From NCBI GenBank assembly GCA_038521345.1, contig JBCBKU010000014.1:20842-84841 (forward strand): DNA of 64,000 bases, in the 5' to 3' direction. Under the pieces are notes generated by a model that was given only the letters and a program-made list of their open reading frames with translations, had not been told where the DNA came from and did not search any database. A program made the translations under genes and the position numbers. Below, piece by piece: positions 41,014-48,813 of this stretch. The stretch comes from JBCBKU01 sp038521345 (GTDB lineage: Bacteria; Pseudomonadota; Alphaproteobacteria; Rhodobacterales; Rhodobacteraceae). How positions within the stretch are numbered: the first letter of the stretch is position 1; each line of letters begins with the position of its first letter.

Positions 41014-41622
41014 CTATCGGCCGAGGCCGCCGAACGACCGGCGCATGTCCGGACCGACGCCCAGCCAGCCTTCGGTGACCCGTGCCAGATGCTCGTTGAT
41101 GCGGACTTTCTGGGTTTGGCCCTGCTGTGCAGCGATGACCGCGGCCGATCCCGTGAACGCTTCAAGGTCCGCTTGGATGATCTCAGGCTCCGTCAGGAAT
41201 GCACCGGTTCGTGCATCGGCAACGACAGCCAAGTAAGAGATGTTGTGGACCGCGGCCGGTGCTTCGCTGACGGCCTTCGGCGTCACCGCGTGGAAGGTGA
41301 TCAGCTGCGCCCGGATCACGACAGGTTGCGAACCGCGCAGTTTCCGGGTTCCGGCGGTGATCCCATTGTCCATGATCTCGGACACTTGGCTCCGACGATC
41401 ACCGAAGGGGTCGCCGTGCCAGACGATATCCGCATCCGGCGCGAATGTGTTGTCGTTCGATACCGTAAGGGCATCGGGGACCGTGACCTGGACGTCCTGA
41501 ACGCTCCAGTTGCGGGACACGTCGATGCCAACGGCCCCGTCATAGTCGGTTGCCCAAGAGCCGGCGCAAGCCGACAAGCCAAGTGCCGCGAGCATGAGCG
41601 CGAGCGATTTGAACTTACGCAT
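41014..41622 (-). CDS. Lipoprotein of unknown function in the Anbu cluster
   Basis: A 202-residue predicted lipoprotein; the signal peptide is SLALMLAALGLSAC with the lipobox LSAC (Cys about residue 18). The body is β-rich and unassigned (WSVQDVQVTVPDALTVSND). The start at 41622 overlaps the stop of a 44-codon ORF upstream, so the two are translated as a pair. It sits on the opposite strand between the transglutaminase and Anbu genes; whether it belongs to their pathway is unknown. Confidence 0.78.
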   Translation of the reverse strand: MRKFKSLALMLAALGLSACAGSWATDYDGAVGIDVSRNWSVQDVQVTVPDALTVSNDNTFAPDADIVWHGDPFGDRRSQVSEIMDNGITAGTRKLRGSQPVVIRAQLITFHAVTPKAVSEAPAAVHNISYLAVVADARTGAFLTEPEIIQADLEAFTGSAAVIAAQQGQTQKVRINEHLARVTEGWLGVGPDMRRSFGGLGR

Positions 41623-41749
41623 TCGAGTAATCCTTGTGCACGGGGCCAAGCACATGCTGGGGGCATTCCTGCGCTTTCGCGCACGGCTTGCGACAGATCG
41701 CAGCCGGCCCGGTGCTGTCCCGGTTCTCTGACGGATCGTTGGCCGTCAT
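41615..41749 (-). CDS. Small Cys-containing protein (44 codons)
   Basis: ATG at 41749 with AGGAG 8 nt upstream. The 44-residue product contains CRKPCAKAQECPQHV, a C-x3-C-x5-C pattern that could bind a metal. It ends in TAA at 41615-41617, overlapping the lipoprotein start by 8 bp. A strong ribosome-binding site and coupling to the next gene make it likely to be translated. I do not recognise the family. The rest of the spacer (41750-41952) shows nothing else. Confidence 0.6.
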   Translation of the reverse strand: MTANDPSENRDSTGPAAICRKPCAKAQECPQHVLGPVHKDYSNA

Positions 41750-41952
41750 TGCCTGTTCTCCTAACCTCACTCAGATCTGAGCGCGCCGTAGACCTCCACG
41801 GCATTGTCATCCTTACGGAAATTAACGGTAAAAAAATGACGCAACTGTGGCTCAGAAAGAGAAGATTCTTTGCGCGATCTGGCATGTCGGGTCTTGTTGG
41901 GCCGGTCCACCGATGAAAAGCTCGCGCGGCACGGGCAGAGGGCAGAACTGAT

Positions 41953-42678
41953 ATGACGTATTGCGTGGGCCTGCTTTTGGACCAAGGGGTCGTATTGTTG
42001 TCCGACACCCGGACCAACGCAGGCCTCGACAACATCGCCACTTACCGCAAGACCTTCGTGTTTGAAGAGCCCGGGGAACGCGTCGTCGCGATCATGACCG
42101 CCGGCAGCCTGAGCGTAACCCAGACCACAATCGCGCGGCTCGAAGAAGCGGCGACGGACATTGAGCCTGATCCTGCCACGTCGATCCTTGTCGCGCCGAC
42201 GATGCTGCAGGTGGCCCAGCTCATCGGCCGTACGTTATCAGACGTCGCCGCCGAGGTTCAGGCTCGTATGGACCGGGCGGCGCAGATGGCCAGCGCCTCG
42301 CTGATCGTGGCAGGGCAGCGCCGGGGCGGAGATATGCGTATGTTCCTGGTTTACCCGGAGGGTAATTTTATCGAGGCAACGCCCGATACGCCGTTCCTGC
42401 AGATCGGTGAGCACAAGTATGGAAAACCCATACTTGATCGGGTCATCGAGCCCACGACGAGCATTGCCGACGCGACGAAGGCCGTGTTTCTTTCGATGGA
42501 CTCGACGCTTCGGTCCAACCTTTCCGTGGGCATGCCGCTCGATTTGACCGTAATCAGGAAGGACGCGCTTGCGATCTCCGACTCCCGCCGGATCGAACCG
42601 GATGACACCGCGTTTCAGGAAATGAGCCGCGCGTGGTCTCAGGCGCTGCGGGCGGCGTTCCTCGATATCAAGCTCTAG
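41953..42678 (+). CDS. Anbu (proteasome-type peptidase)
   Basis: A 241-residue bacterial proteasome homologue (Anbu/BPH), an N-terminal-nucleophile hydrolase. After Met removal the N-terminal Thr (MTYCVG) would be the nucleophile; no propeptide is present. Active-site partners are placed as in the family: SDTRTNAGLDN (Asp) and TYRKTFVFEE (Lys). Anbu genes commonly sit with ATP-grasp, alpha-E and transglutaminase genes, as here. Its substrate is unknown. The stop interlocks with that of the convergent hydrolase (CTAG, 42675-42678). Confidence 0.93.
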   Translation: MTYCVGLLLDQGVVLLSDTRTNAGLDNIATYRKTFVFEEPGERVVAIMTAGSLSVTQTTIARLEEAATDIEPDPATSILVAPTMLQVAQLIGRTLSDVAAEVQARMDRAAQMASASLIVAGQRRGGDMRMFLVYPEGNFIEATPDTPFLQIGEHKYGKPILDRVIEPTTSIADATKAVFLSMDSTLRSNLSVGMPLDLTVIRKDALAISDSRRIEPDDTAFQEMSRAWSQALRAAFLDIKL

Positions 42679-43622
42679 GTCGTGATCCGGTCCAGTAGAG
42701 AGACGATGGCTTCCAAGAATTCTTGGCGCTGACGCGGCGCTTCCATAAGCAGTTCGTGACGCGCGCCTTCGATCACCTTGATGTCAGCCTGAGGCAACCT
42801 CTGGGCCAATCTGGACACTGCAGCCACATCGATGATTGTCTCTTCGCCTCCCCATGCAACAAGCGCCGGGACCTTGGCCGGCGGTTCCGCGCGGAAGGCC
42901 CGCGTCTCGGTCAGGGCTTCAAATAGCCATCGGACGCTGGGACCGCCGAGGGCAAAGCCTTCAACGCCACGCGCCTGCGATTGCATCCATTTCCAGATTT
43001 CGTGGTCGTGGGTCAGGGTGTTGCCGGCAAAGTCCCCGGTCGCGACATAGGATACACGGCGTGTCGACGGCGCGAATGCCGTGCTGCGGCCCAGTGCGAT
43101 CAGGAACTGCGCAATTGACCGTGCCAGTGGCGCAAGGACAGGATTGATCGCGATCCCCCACATGGGTCCGGAAAAGATGGCCCCCTGAAACGGATGGTCG
43201 GACAAGAGGGCGCGGTAGCCGATGGCGCCGCCCATGGAATGACCAAGCAGAATGTAGGGTTCAGGCATTCCGGTGGACCGCGCCGCAGTGATCATCGCGG
43301 CCAGATCCATTTGGTAATCCGAGAACTTTTCCACGTGCCCCAGCATGGGATCCGCGGCCAGCCGGTCCGCGAGCCCTTGCCCGCGCCAGTCGATCGACGC
43401 CGCCGCATAGCCAGCCTGCGCAAGGTCGCGGGCCGTTGGGCCGTACTTTTCAATGAATTCCGTCCGTCCGCACAACAGAAAGACGGTGCCCTTCGTGCCG
43501 CCCGGCCAGAAACCCGCGCGGATCCGTACATCGTCCGGTGTGGTCAGCCAGACCGCATGCCCGTTCACCGGGCCCCCCCCGGGGCCGGCCGCGAGATCGG
43601 CATGGAACGGGGCGGGCTCCAC
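42675..43622 (-). CDS. Alpha/beta hydrolase (lysophospholipase-like)
   Basis: A 315-residue serine hydrolase of the lysophospholipase L2/monoacylglycerol lipase type. The nucleophile elbow is LLGHSMGGAIG (Ser about residue 149), the oxyanion-region strand is FLLCGRTEFIEKYG, and the late His is in VIEGARHELLMEA. The acid is probably in VAWGGEETIID. No signal peptide is present. It is followed on the same strand after a short gap by nothing else; the SCP2 gene lies upstream 11 bp away, so the two are probably co-transcribed, which would fit lipid handling. Confidence 0.88.
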   Translation of the reverse strand: MEPAPFHADLAAGPGGGPVNGHAVWLTTPDDVRIRAGFWPGGTKGTVFLLCGRTEFIEKYGPTARDLAQAGYAAASIDWRGQGLADRLAADPMLGHVEKFSDYQMDLAAMITAARSTGMPEPYILLGHSMGGAIGYRALLSDHPFQGAIFSGPMWGIAINPVLAPLARSIAQFLIALGRSTAFAPSTRRVSYVATGDFAGNTLTHDHEIWKWMQSQARGVEGFALGGPSVRWLFEALTETRAFRAEPPAKVPALVAWGGEETIIDVAAVSRLAQRLPQADIKVIEGARHELLMEAPRQRQEFLEAIVSLLDRITT

Positions 43623-43633
43623 CGAGGCTCGTT

Positions 43634-43921
43634 TTAGCTGAGCGCGCTGCCAAGGCGCATGGCCGCGCCCATATCTCCGTCGACCGCAAGACGGCCCGAC
43701 ATGAACGCCGATGTCGGATCGAGCGAACCGTCGAGGATCGACCGGAATGTCTCGGTATCGGCTGTCATCGTGACCTCGGCTTCTTCGTCGGCCGCCCGCG
43801 CGCCGGAGCCGTCCAGCATGATGGCACCTTCGCCTTCAATGACGAACTTAGCGGTTCCGTCGAACCCGCCGTCAATTTTGTCGTTCAGTTCGCGGACTGC
43901 CGCGTCGATGATTTCGCTCAT
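43634..43921 (-). CDS. SCP2 sterol-binding-domain protein
   Basis: A 95-residue SCP2-like protein that binds lipids or acyl-CoA in its hydrophobic cavity. The family body runs from AVRELNDKIDGGFDGTAKFV to the closing FMSGRLAVDGDMGAAMRLGS. The start at 43921 gives MSEIIDAA; an upstream in-frame ATG at 44008 would cover the promoter region. It is 11 bp upstream of the lysophospholipase-like gene on the same strand. Confidence 0.9.
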   Translation of the reverse strand: MSEIIDAAVRELNDKIDGGFDGTAKFVIEGEGAIMLDGSGARAADEEAEVTMTADTETFRSILDGSLDPTSAFMSGRLAVDGDMGAAMRLGSALS

Positions 43922-43954
43922 GGGTTCGCTCCCGCTTCCCGCGCGTTTCAGGTC

Positions 43955-43992
43955 CCGACTATGGTAATCGCGCCGGGCACGCCTATAGTCGG
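43955..43992. promoter_or_regulatory. Mirrored -10 elements between SCP2 and TPR genes
   Basis: CCGACTAT (43955-43962) and ATAGTCGG (43985-43992) form a perfect 8-bp inverted repeat with a 22-nt spacer. Each arm reads as a -10-like (T/C)ATAGT(CGG) for one of the two divergent genes. The rightward TATAGT ends 6 nt before the TPR-gene ATG, implying a leaderless transcript. Confidence 0.4.
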
Positions 43993-43995
43993 TGT

Positions 43996-44556
43996 ATGCG
44001 CAATGCACTCGCCAAGCTCAAGACTGCCCTCGCGGCAGTTGCCATCGCTCTCACGACCTCCACCCCGGTTCTGGCCCAGAACTATGATCTGGATCCTTTG
44101 TTTGACGCGTTGCGAACCGCCGAAGGGCCGGCCGCCGAAGAAATCGAAGCCCGGATTTGGGCCGAGTGGTCGAAATCCGGCTCGTCGGCCATGGACCTAC
44201 TTCTTGAGCGCGGACGCGATGCGTTGAATGCCGGCAACACAAACCTGGCAATCGAACACTTCACGGCACTGATCGACCACGCCCCGGACTTCGCAGAGGC
44301 TTACAACGCCCGTGCCACGGCCTATTTCCAAGCTGATCTTTACGGCCCGTCGATCGAGGATATCCGTCAGACGCTCGTTCGGAACCCGCGCCATTTCGGG
44401 GCACTGAGCGGCCTGGCGGCAATTCTGGAAGAACTGGGTTATGACGAGACCGCGCTCGAGGCGAGCCGGGCCGTCGAAGCTATACATCCCAATCGTGCGG
44501 GACTAAGAGAAGCCATCGAGCGGTTGGAGCAAGCGGTCGAGGGCGAGGCCCTCTAG
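43996..44556 (+). CDS. Periplasmic TPR protein
   Basis: A 186-residue protein with a signal peptide (LAAVAIALTTSTPVLAQ, cleaved after AQ) and at least two tetratricopeptide repeats (about residues 70-150: LLERGRDALNAGNTNLAIEHF, then AYNARATAYFQADLY and the LSGLAAILEELGY helices). TPR proteins act as scaffolds. No ribosome-binding site is visible, and the -10 lies almost on the ATG. It precedes the Suv3-like helicase gene by 22 bp. Confidence 0.85.
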   Translation: MRNALAKLKTALAAVAIALTTSTPVLAQNYDLDPLFDALRTAEGPAAEEIEARIWAEWSKSGSSAMDLLLERGRDALNAGNTNLAIEHFTALIDHAPDFAEAYNARATAYFQADLYGPSIEDIRQTLVRNPRHFGALSGLAAILEELGYDETALEASRAVEAIHPNRAGLREAIERLEQAVEGEAL

Positions 44557-44578
44557 ACCTCGGGGATAAAGCGCAGAC

Positions 44579-47386
44579 ATGGCCGAACAGGCGCGAGTGA
44601 CGGCAGTCCTCGGCCCCACCAACACCGGCAAGACGCATTTTGCCATTGAACGGATGCTGGGGCACCGGACGGGCGTGATCGGGCTGCCGCTGCGCCTGCT
44701 AGCGCGCGAAGTCTACGATCGGGTTGTGGGTCTTCGCGGCCCGTCGGTGGTTGCGCTGGTGACGGGGGAAGAGCGGATCGTGCCCCCTCGCACGCAGTAT
44801 TGGGTGGCGACGGTTGAGGCGATGCCTGAGGGTCTTGGCGCGGATTTTCTTGCCATCGACGAGATCCAGCTTTGTGCCGACCCGGAACGTGGCCATGTCT
44901 TCACGGACCGGCTTTTGCACGCGCGTGGGCTGAAGGAGACGCTGTTTCTTGGTTCGGACACGATGCGCGGTGCCATCGCGGCCCATGTGCCCGGAGTGAC
45001 CTTCGTACGCAAAGAGCGGTTTTCAGAACTCACCTATTCGGGTGAGAAGAAGCTGTCGCGCATGCCGCCACGATCTGCGGTTGTCGGGTTCTCGGTCGAG
45101 AGCGTTTATGCCCATGCCGAGGTGCTTCGCCGTCAAAAAGGGGGCGCGGCTGTCGTGATGGGGGCGCTCAGCCCGCGTACACGGAACGCGCAGGTCGAGA
45201 TGTACCAGAACGGCGATGTCGACTATCTGGTTGCGACAGACGCCATCGGGATGGGGCTGAACCTCGATATCGACCATGTGGCGTTCTCTGGTCTCAGAAA
45301 GTTTGATGGACGGCGCATGCGCGCCCTGACCCCGGCCGAGTTGGGCCAGATCGCGGGTCGGGCCGGGCGTTACAAGACCAACGGGACCTTCGGGGTCACC
45401 GGCGAGGCGCGCCCCTTGGACGACGAAACGTCCGAGGCCATCGTCACCCATCGATTCCTACCGGTGAAGAAACTGCAGTGGCGGAACTCCCGTCTGAATT
45501 TCGGGCGGATCGATGCGCTTATCCGATCGTTGGAAGCGCGGACCGACGATCCATGGTTCACGCGTGCGCGTGAGGCCGACGATCTCGCCGCGCTCCGCGC
45601 GCTGGCCGAAATCCCTGAAATCCGTGCCCGTTGTGGAAATGCTCGTGATGTACGACTGCTCTGGGATGTCTGCCGGATTCCCGATTTCCGCGGCATTTCG
45701 GCCGCCGAACATGCGGGCCTCCTCCAAGAGATCTTCGTCTTTCTTCATCAGGCGGGCCGGGTGCCGCAGGACTGGTTCGCGACCCAAATCGCGCGCATCG
45801 ATCGAACCGATGGTGACATCGACACATTGTCGAAGCGATTGGCGTATATCCGTACTTGGACCTATGTTGCGCAGCGCTCTGGCTGGCTTGACGACGAAAC
45901 CCATTGGCGGGGCGAGACCCGCGCTGTAGAAGACCGCCTGTCTGACGCGCTCCACGGCGCGTTGACGCAAAGATTTGTCGACCGGCGGACGTCCGTTCTG
46001 CTCCGCCGGTTGAAACAGAGGGAGAGCCTTGTGGCTGAGGTGACAGACAAGGGCGAGGTGACCGTCGACGGCGAGGTATTGGGCCGGATCGAGGGTTTTC
46101 GCTTTAGCCAGGACAAGTCGGCCTCGCCCGACGAGGCAAAGACCTTGCGTCAGGCGAGCCTCGCGGCACTGAAACCCGAGTTTCATCTGCGCGCGGATCG
46201 TTTCTACAACTCCCCCGATACCGAGATCGATTTCACCGAACAGGGCGGCCTCATGTGGGGCGAGCACGCGGTTGGCAAGCTGGTTGCCGGTGCGGACGCG
46301 TTGAAGCCCGAGGTGAAGGCCTTCGTCGATGACGAGGCGGGCCCGGACATCGCCGAGAAGGTCACGCGCCGTCTCCAGCACTTTATAGACCGGAAAGTGG
46401 CCACTTTGTATGAGCCGCTGATCGCGCTTCGCGATGACGAAGCGCTGACCGGCCTTGCTCGGGGCTTTGCCTTCCGAATGGTGGAGGCGTTGGGCGTGGT
46501 GCGGCGCGATGCGGTGGCAGCCGAGGTTAAGGAACTGGATCAGGATATGCGCGGGGCACTGCGCAAACACGGGATCCGCTTTGGCCAATTTACGGTCTTC
46601 CAACCAGCGCTTCTGAAGCCTGCGCCCACACGGCTTCGCCTCGTGCTTTGGTCTTTGGCCAGGGACCTGCCTGAATTTCCGGAAAGCCCGCCACCGGGTC
46701 TTGTAACGATCCCCGCGGCGGCGGACGCGCCCGAGGGCTATGACACGATGGCCGGGTACCGAATGGCCGGATCGCGCGCCGTTCGGATCGATATGCTGGA
46801 GCGGCTGGCCGACATGTTGCGCGCCGAGGACAGCCGTGGCGGTTTTGAAGCAAAGGCCGACATGCTGTCGATCACGGGTCTGTCTCTTGAGCAGTTCGCC
46901 GATCTGATGCAAGGGCTTGGGTATCGCGCCGAGCGGGGCGAGCGAGAGAAGGTACGTGCGCCGAAACCGGCGATTGAGACGCCGACCGATGCATCCTCTG
47001 ACGTCGGATCGGAGGACCCGGCCAAGGTCGGCGGTGCCGATCTCGAAGCCGGTGAGGCTGATGAAGCGCTGCCGAGCGAGTCCGAGGCGGTTGCGCCCGC
47101 GACAGCTGAAAAGACCGCGACATCCGAAGGTGGGCCTGAGGCCGAGCCCGAAACCGAGGTGTTCTATACATTCACATGGGGTGGGAACCGCCAGCGCCGC
47201 GAAGGCGGTGACCGGCGCCCGCAAGGACGCCCAAAGGGCAAGCCGAAGGGCCGTGGAAAACCTAAAGGTGGCAAACCCGAAGGGCAAGGCGGCAAGCGAT
47301 TTGAGGCCAAGCCGCCCCGGGAAGAGAAGATCGATCCCAACAATCCCTTCGCCGCCGCCCTCATGGGACTAAAGAACAAGGACTGA
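44579..47386 (+). CDS. Suv3-like DEAD/DExH RNA helicase
   Basis: A 935-residue helicase similar to mitochondrial Suv3. Walker A is GPTNTGKTH (residue about 12), motif II is DEIQLC, motif V is ATDAIGMGLNLD and motif VI is QIAGRAGR. The middle holds a helical Suv3 C-terminal-like domain. The last 150 residues are a low-complexity tail, first acidic/Ala-rich, then Lys/Arg/Gly/Pro-rich (GRPKGKPKGRGKPKGGKP), probably for RNA contact. Suv3 partners exoribonucleases in RNA decay. The S4 gene lies 21 bp downstream. Confidence 0.92.
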   Translation: MAEQARVTAVLGPTNTGKTHFAIERMLGHRTGVIGLPLRLLAREVYDRVVGLRGPSVVALVTGEERIVPPRTQYWVATVEAMPEGLGADFLAIDEIQLCADPERGHVFTDRLLHARGLKETLFLGSDTMRGAIAAHVPGVTFVRKERFSELTYSGEKKLSRMPPRSAVVGFSVESVYAHAEVLRRQKGGAAVVMGALSPRTRNAQVEMYQNGDVDYLVATDAIGMGLNLDIDHVAFSGLRKFDGRRMRALTPAELGQIAGRAGRYKTNGTFGVTGEARPLDDETSEAIVTHRFLPVKKLQWRNSRLNFGRIDALIRSLEARTDDPWFTRAREADDLAALRALAEIPEIRARCGNARDVRLLWDVCRIPDFRGISAAEHAGLLQEIFVFLHQAGRVPQDWFATQIARIDRTDGDIDTLSKRLAYIRTWTYVAQRSGWLDDETHWRGETRAVEDRLSDALHGALTQRFVDRRTSVLLRRLKQRESLVAEVTDKGEVTVDGEVLGRIEGFRFSQDKSASPDEAKTLRQASLAALKPEFHLRADRFYNSPDTEIDFTEQGGLMWGEHAVGKLVAGADALKPEVKAFVDDEAGPDIAEKVTRRLQHFIDRKVATLYEPLIALRDDEALTGLARGFAFRMVEALGVVRRDAVAAEVKELDQDMRGALRKHGIRFGQFTVFQPALLKPAPTRLRLVLWSLARDLPEFPESPPPGLVTIPAAADAPEGYDTMAGYRMAGSRAVRIDMLERLADMLRAEDSRGGFEAKADMLSITGLSLEQFADLMQGLGYRAERGEREKVRAPKPAIETPTDASSDVGSEDPAKVGGADLEAGEADEALPSESEAVAPATAEKTATSEGGPEAEPETEVFYTFTWGGNRQRREGGDRRPQGRPKGKPKGRGKPKGGKPEGQGGKRFEAKPPREEKIDPNNPFAAALMGLKNKD

Positions 47387-47407
47387 CCGCTGGAGACCCG
47401 GCCTACG

Positions 47408-47671
47408 ATGCGCCTAGACAAGTGGCTTTGGCAGGCGCGGTTCTTCAAGACACGGACGCTTGCGACGGAGATGGTTGCCCGCGGCAAGGTTCGCGTCAAC
47501 GCGCGTCCGACCCGGAAACCTGCGGCCACCATCGGGCCCGGAGACACGCTCACCTTCGTTCAAGGGGGCACTGTCCGGCTGATCCGTGTCACGGCGCTTC
47601 CGGATCGGCGGGGCCCAGCACCTGAGGCACAAGCCTGCTACGAAGCGCTGGACGATCTGCCGCCCTGCTGA
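47408..47671 (+). CDS. S4-domain RNA-binding protein (Hsp15-like)
   Basis: An 87-residue S4 protein. MRLDKWLWQARFFKTRTLA followed by VARGKVRVNARP is the classical S4 fold. E. coli Hsp15 binds stalled 50S subunits with nascent chains; the same role may apply here but is inferred. It follows the helicase gene by 21 bp and precedes fdxA, so it may share a transcript. Confidence 0.9.
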   Translation: MRLDKWLWQARFFKTRTLATEMVARGKVRVNARPTRKPAATIGPGDTLTFVQGGTVRLIRVTALPDRRGPAPEAQACYEALDDLPPC

Positions 47672-47736
47672 GCGGTTGCGCCCGTGCAACGGCTGGCATA
47701 CATCCGCGCTGTTGTGCTGAACTTCCGGACCTGCCC

Positions 47737-48075
47737 ATGACCTATGTCGTCACCGACAACTGCATTGCCTGCAAGTACACCGATTGCGTCGAGGTGTGCC
47801 CTGTCGATTGCTTTTACGAGGGCGAGAACATGCTGGTCATTCACCCTGACGAATGCATCGATTGCGGTGTCTGCGAACCGGAATGTCCGGCAGACGCGAT
47901 CCGCCCTGACACAGAGCCGGATATGGAGAAGTGGGTCGAGTTCAACCGAAAGTACTCGGAGGCATGGCCAGTCATCATAACCAAGAAGGATCCACTGCCC
48001 AACGCCGAGGACCGCGACGGCGAAGACGGCAAAATGGAAAAGTACTTTTCCGAAGCCCCGGGTGAGGGTGGCTAA
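47737..48075 (+). CDS. fdxA: Seven-iron ferredoxin FdxA
   Basis: A 112-residue ferredoxin with one [3Fe-4S] and one [4Fe-4S] cluster. The first motif is CIACKYTDCVEVCPVDCF (residues about 9-26), the second is CIDCGVCEPECP. The C-terminal extension (MEKWVEFNRKYSEAWPVI) is typical of the FdxA type. It is an electron carrier; partner reductases are not in the window. The strong carD promoter lies 50 bp after its stop. Confidence 0.96.
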   Translation: MTYVVTDNCIACKYTDCVEVCPVDCFYEGENMLVIHPDECIDCGVCEPECPADAIRPDTEPDMEKWVEFNRKYSEAWPVIITKKDPLPNAEDRDGEDGKMEKYFSEAPGEGG

Positions 48076-48126
48076 CTCCGTGCATTGGCGCAACGCAGCG
48101 TTTCGGTGCCGCTAGGTCAATGCGCT

Positions 48127-48156
48127 TTGAAATCGCCCCGTTTTCTGCTATATATT
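48127..48156 (+). promoter_or_regulatory. Strong σ70-type promoter of carD
   Basis: TTGAAA (48127-48132) with TATATA (48149-48154, 16-nt spacer) or TATATT (48151-48156, 18-nt spacer), in an A/T-rich stretch unusual for this genome. The transcript would have about 140 nt of leader before the carD ATG. Confidence 0.6.
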
Positions 48157-48227
48157 TTTGTTACAACCGCTCGAAACACGCGTGAGGCCTGTCGGAAGAA
48201 TGGGCGCCGCAGGCGGCAAAGAGAGGA

Positions 48228-48266
48228 CACGACGGGAACAACGTAAAGGATCCCGACGTGTTTTTT
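48228..48266 (+). terminator. Terminator-like hairpin in the carD leader
   Basis: CACG-A-CGGGA (48228-48237) pairs with TCCCG-A-CGTG (48251-48260), one A-A mismatch, 13-nt loop, followed by TTTTTT (48261-48266). It lies 37 nt before the carD ATG and downstream of the carD promoter, so it could attenuate carD. It could also end fdxA read-through. Confidence 0.65.
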
Positions 48267-48303
48267 GTGGCCGACACGAGCAAGGAAAAGGAAGACCGAC
48301 CTG

Positions 48304-48813
48304 ATGAGTAAGTCCAAATCGCCTGAGTTCCGTCCCAACGACTATGTCGTGTACCCCGCCCACGGGGTCGGTCAGATTGTCTCGATCGAGAGCCAAGAGA
48401 TCGCGGGGCTAGAGCTTGAGCTGTTTGTTATCTCGTTCGAGAAGGACAAGATGACCCTTCGCGTTCCGACGAACAAGGCGACAGAGGTTGGCATGCGGTC
48501 GCTGTCGTCGCCGGACGTGGTCTCCAAGGCGATGACAACGCTGAAAGGCAAGGCGCGGGTCAAGCGGGCGATGTGGTCGCGACGGGCACAGGAATACGAG
48601 CAAAAGATCAACTCGGGCGATCTGATCGCAATTGCAGAGGTGGTTCGGGACCTGCATCGCAACGACGACCAGCGCGAGCAGAGCTATTCTGAGCGGCAGC
48701 TTTACGAGGCTGCGCTGGAACGGTTGACGCGCGAAGTGGCCGCCGTTTCAGGCGCCGGAGAAACCGAAGCGCAACGTCAGGTTGGCGACGTCCTGATGAG
48801 CCGAGCAGCCTAA
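48304..48813 (+). CDS. carD: CarD/CdnL-family RNA polymerase-binding regulator
   Basis: A 169-residue CarD-type regulator that binds RNA polymerase β and stabilises open complexes, important for rRNA and growth-control promoters. The N-terminal Tudor-like RNAP-interaction domain reads DYVVYPAHGVGQIVSIE; the C-terminal helical domain includes WSRRAQEYEQKINSGDLIAIAEVVRDL, the DNA-contact region. ATG at 48304 gives MSKSKSPEF. Its stop interlocks with the convergent antiporter gene stop at 48810-48813. A long leader with an attenuator-like hairpin precedes it. Confidence 0.95.
   Translation: MSKSKSPEFRPNDYVVYPAHGVGQIVSIESQEIAGLELELFVISFEKDKMTLRVPTNKATEVGMRSLSSPDVVSKAMTTLKGKARVKRAMWSRRAQEYEQKINSGDLIAIAEVVRDLHRNDDQREQSYSERQLYEAALERLTREVAAVSGAGETEAQRQVGDVLMSRAA

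Noticed and set aside
45458..47287. 609-codon open frame antisense to the Suv3-like helicase gene
   Set aside because: It lies wholly on the opposite strand of a well-supported helicase, and its product is low-complexity and unlike any family. High-GC codon bias produces such shadows throughout this window.
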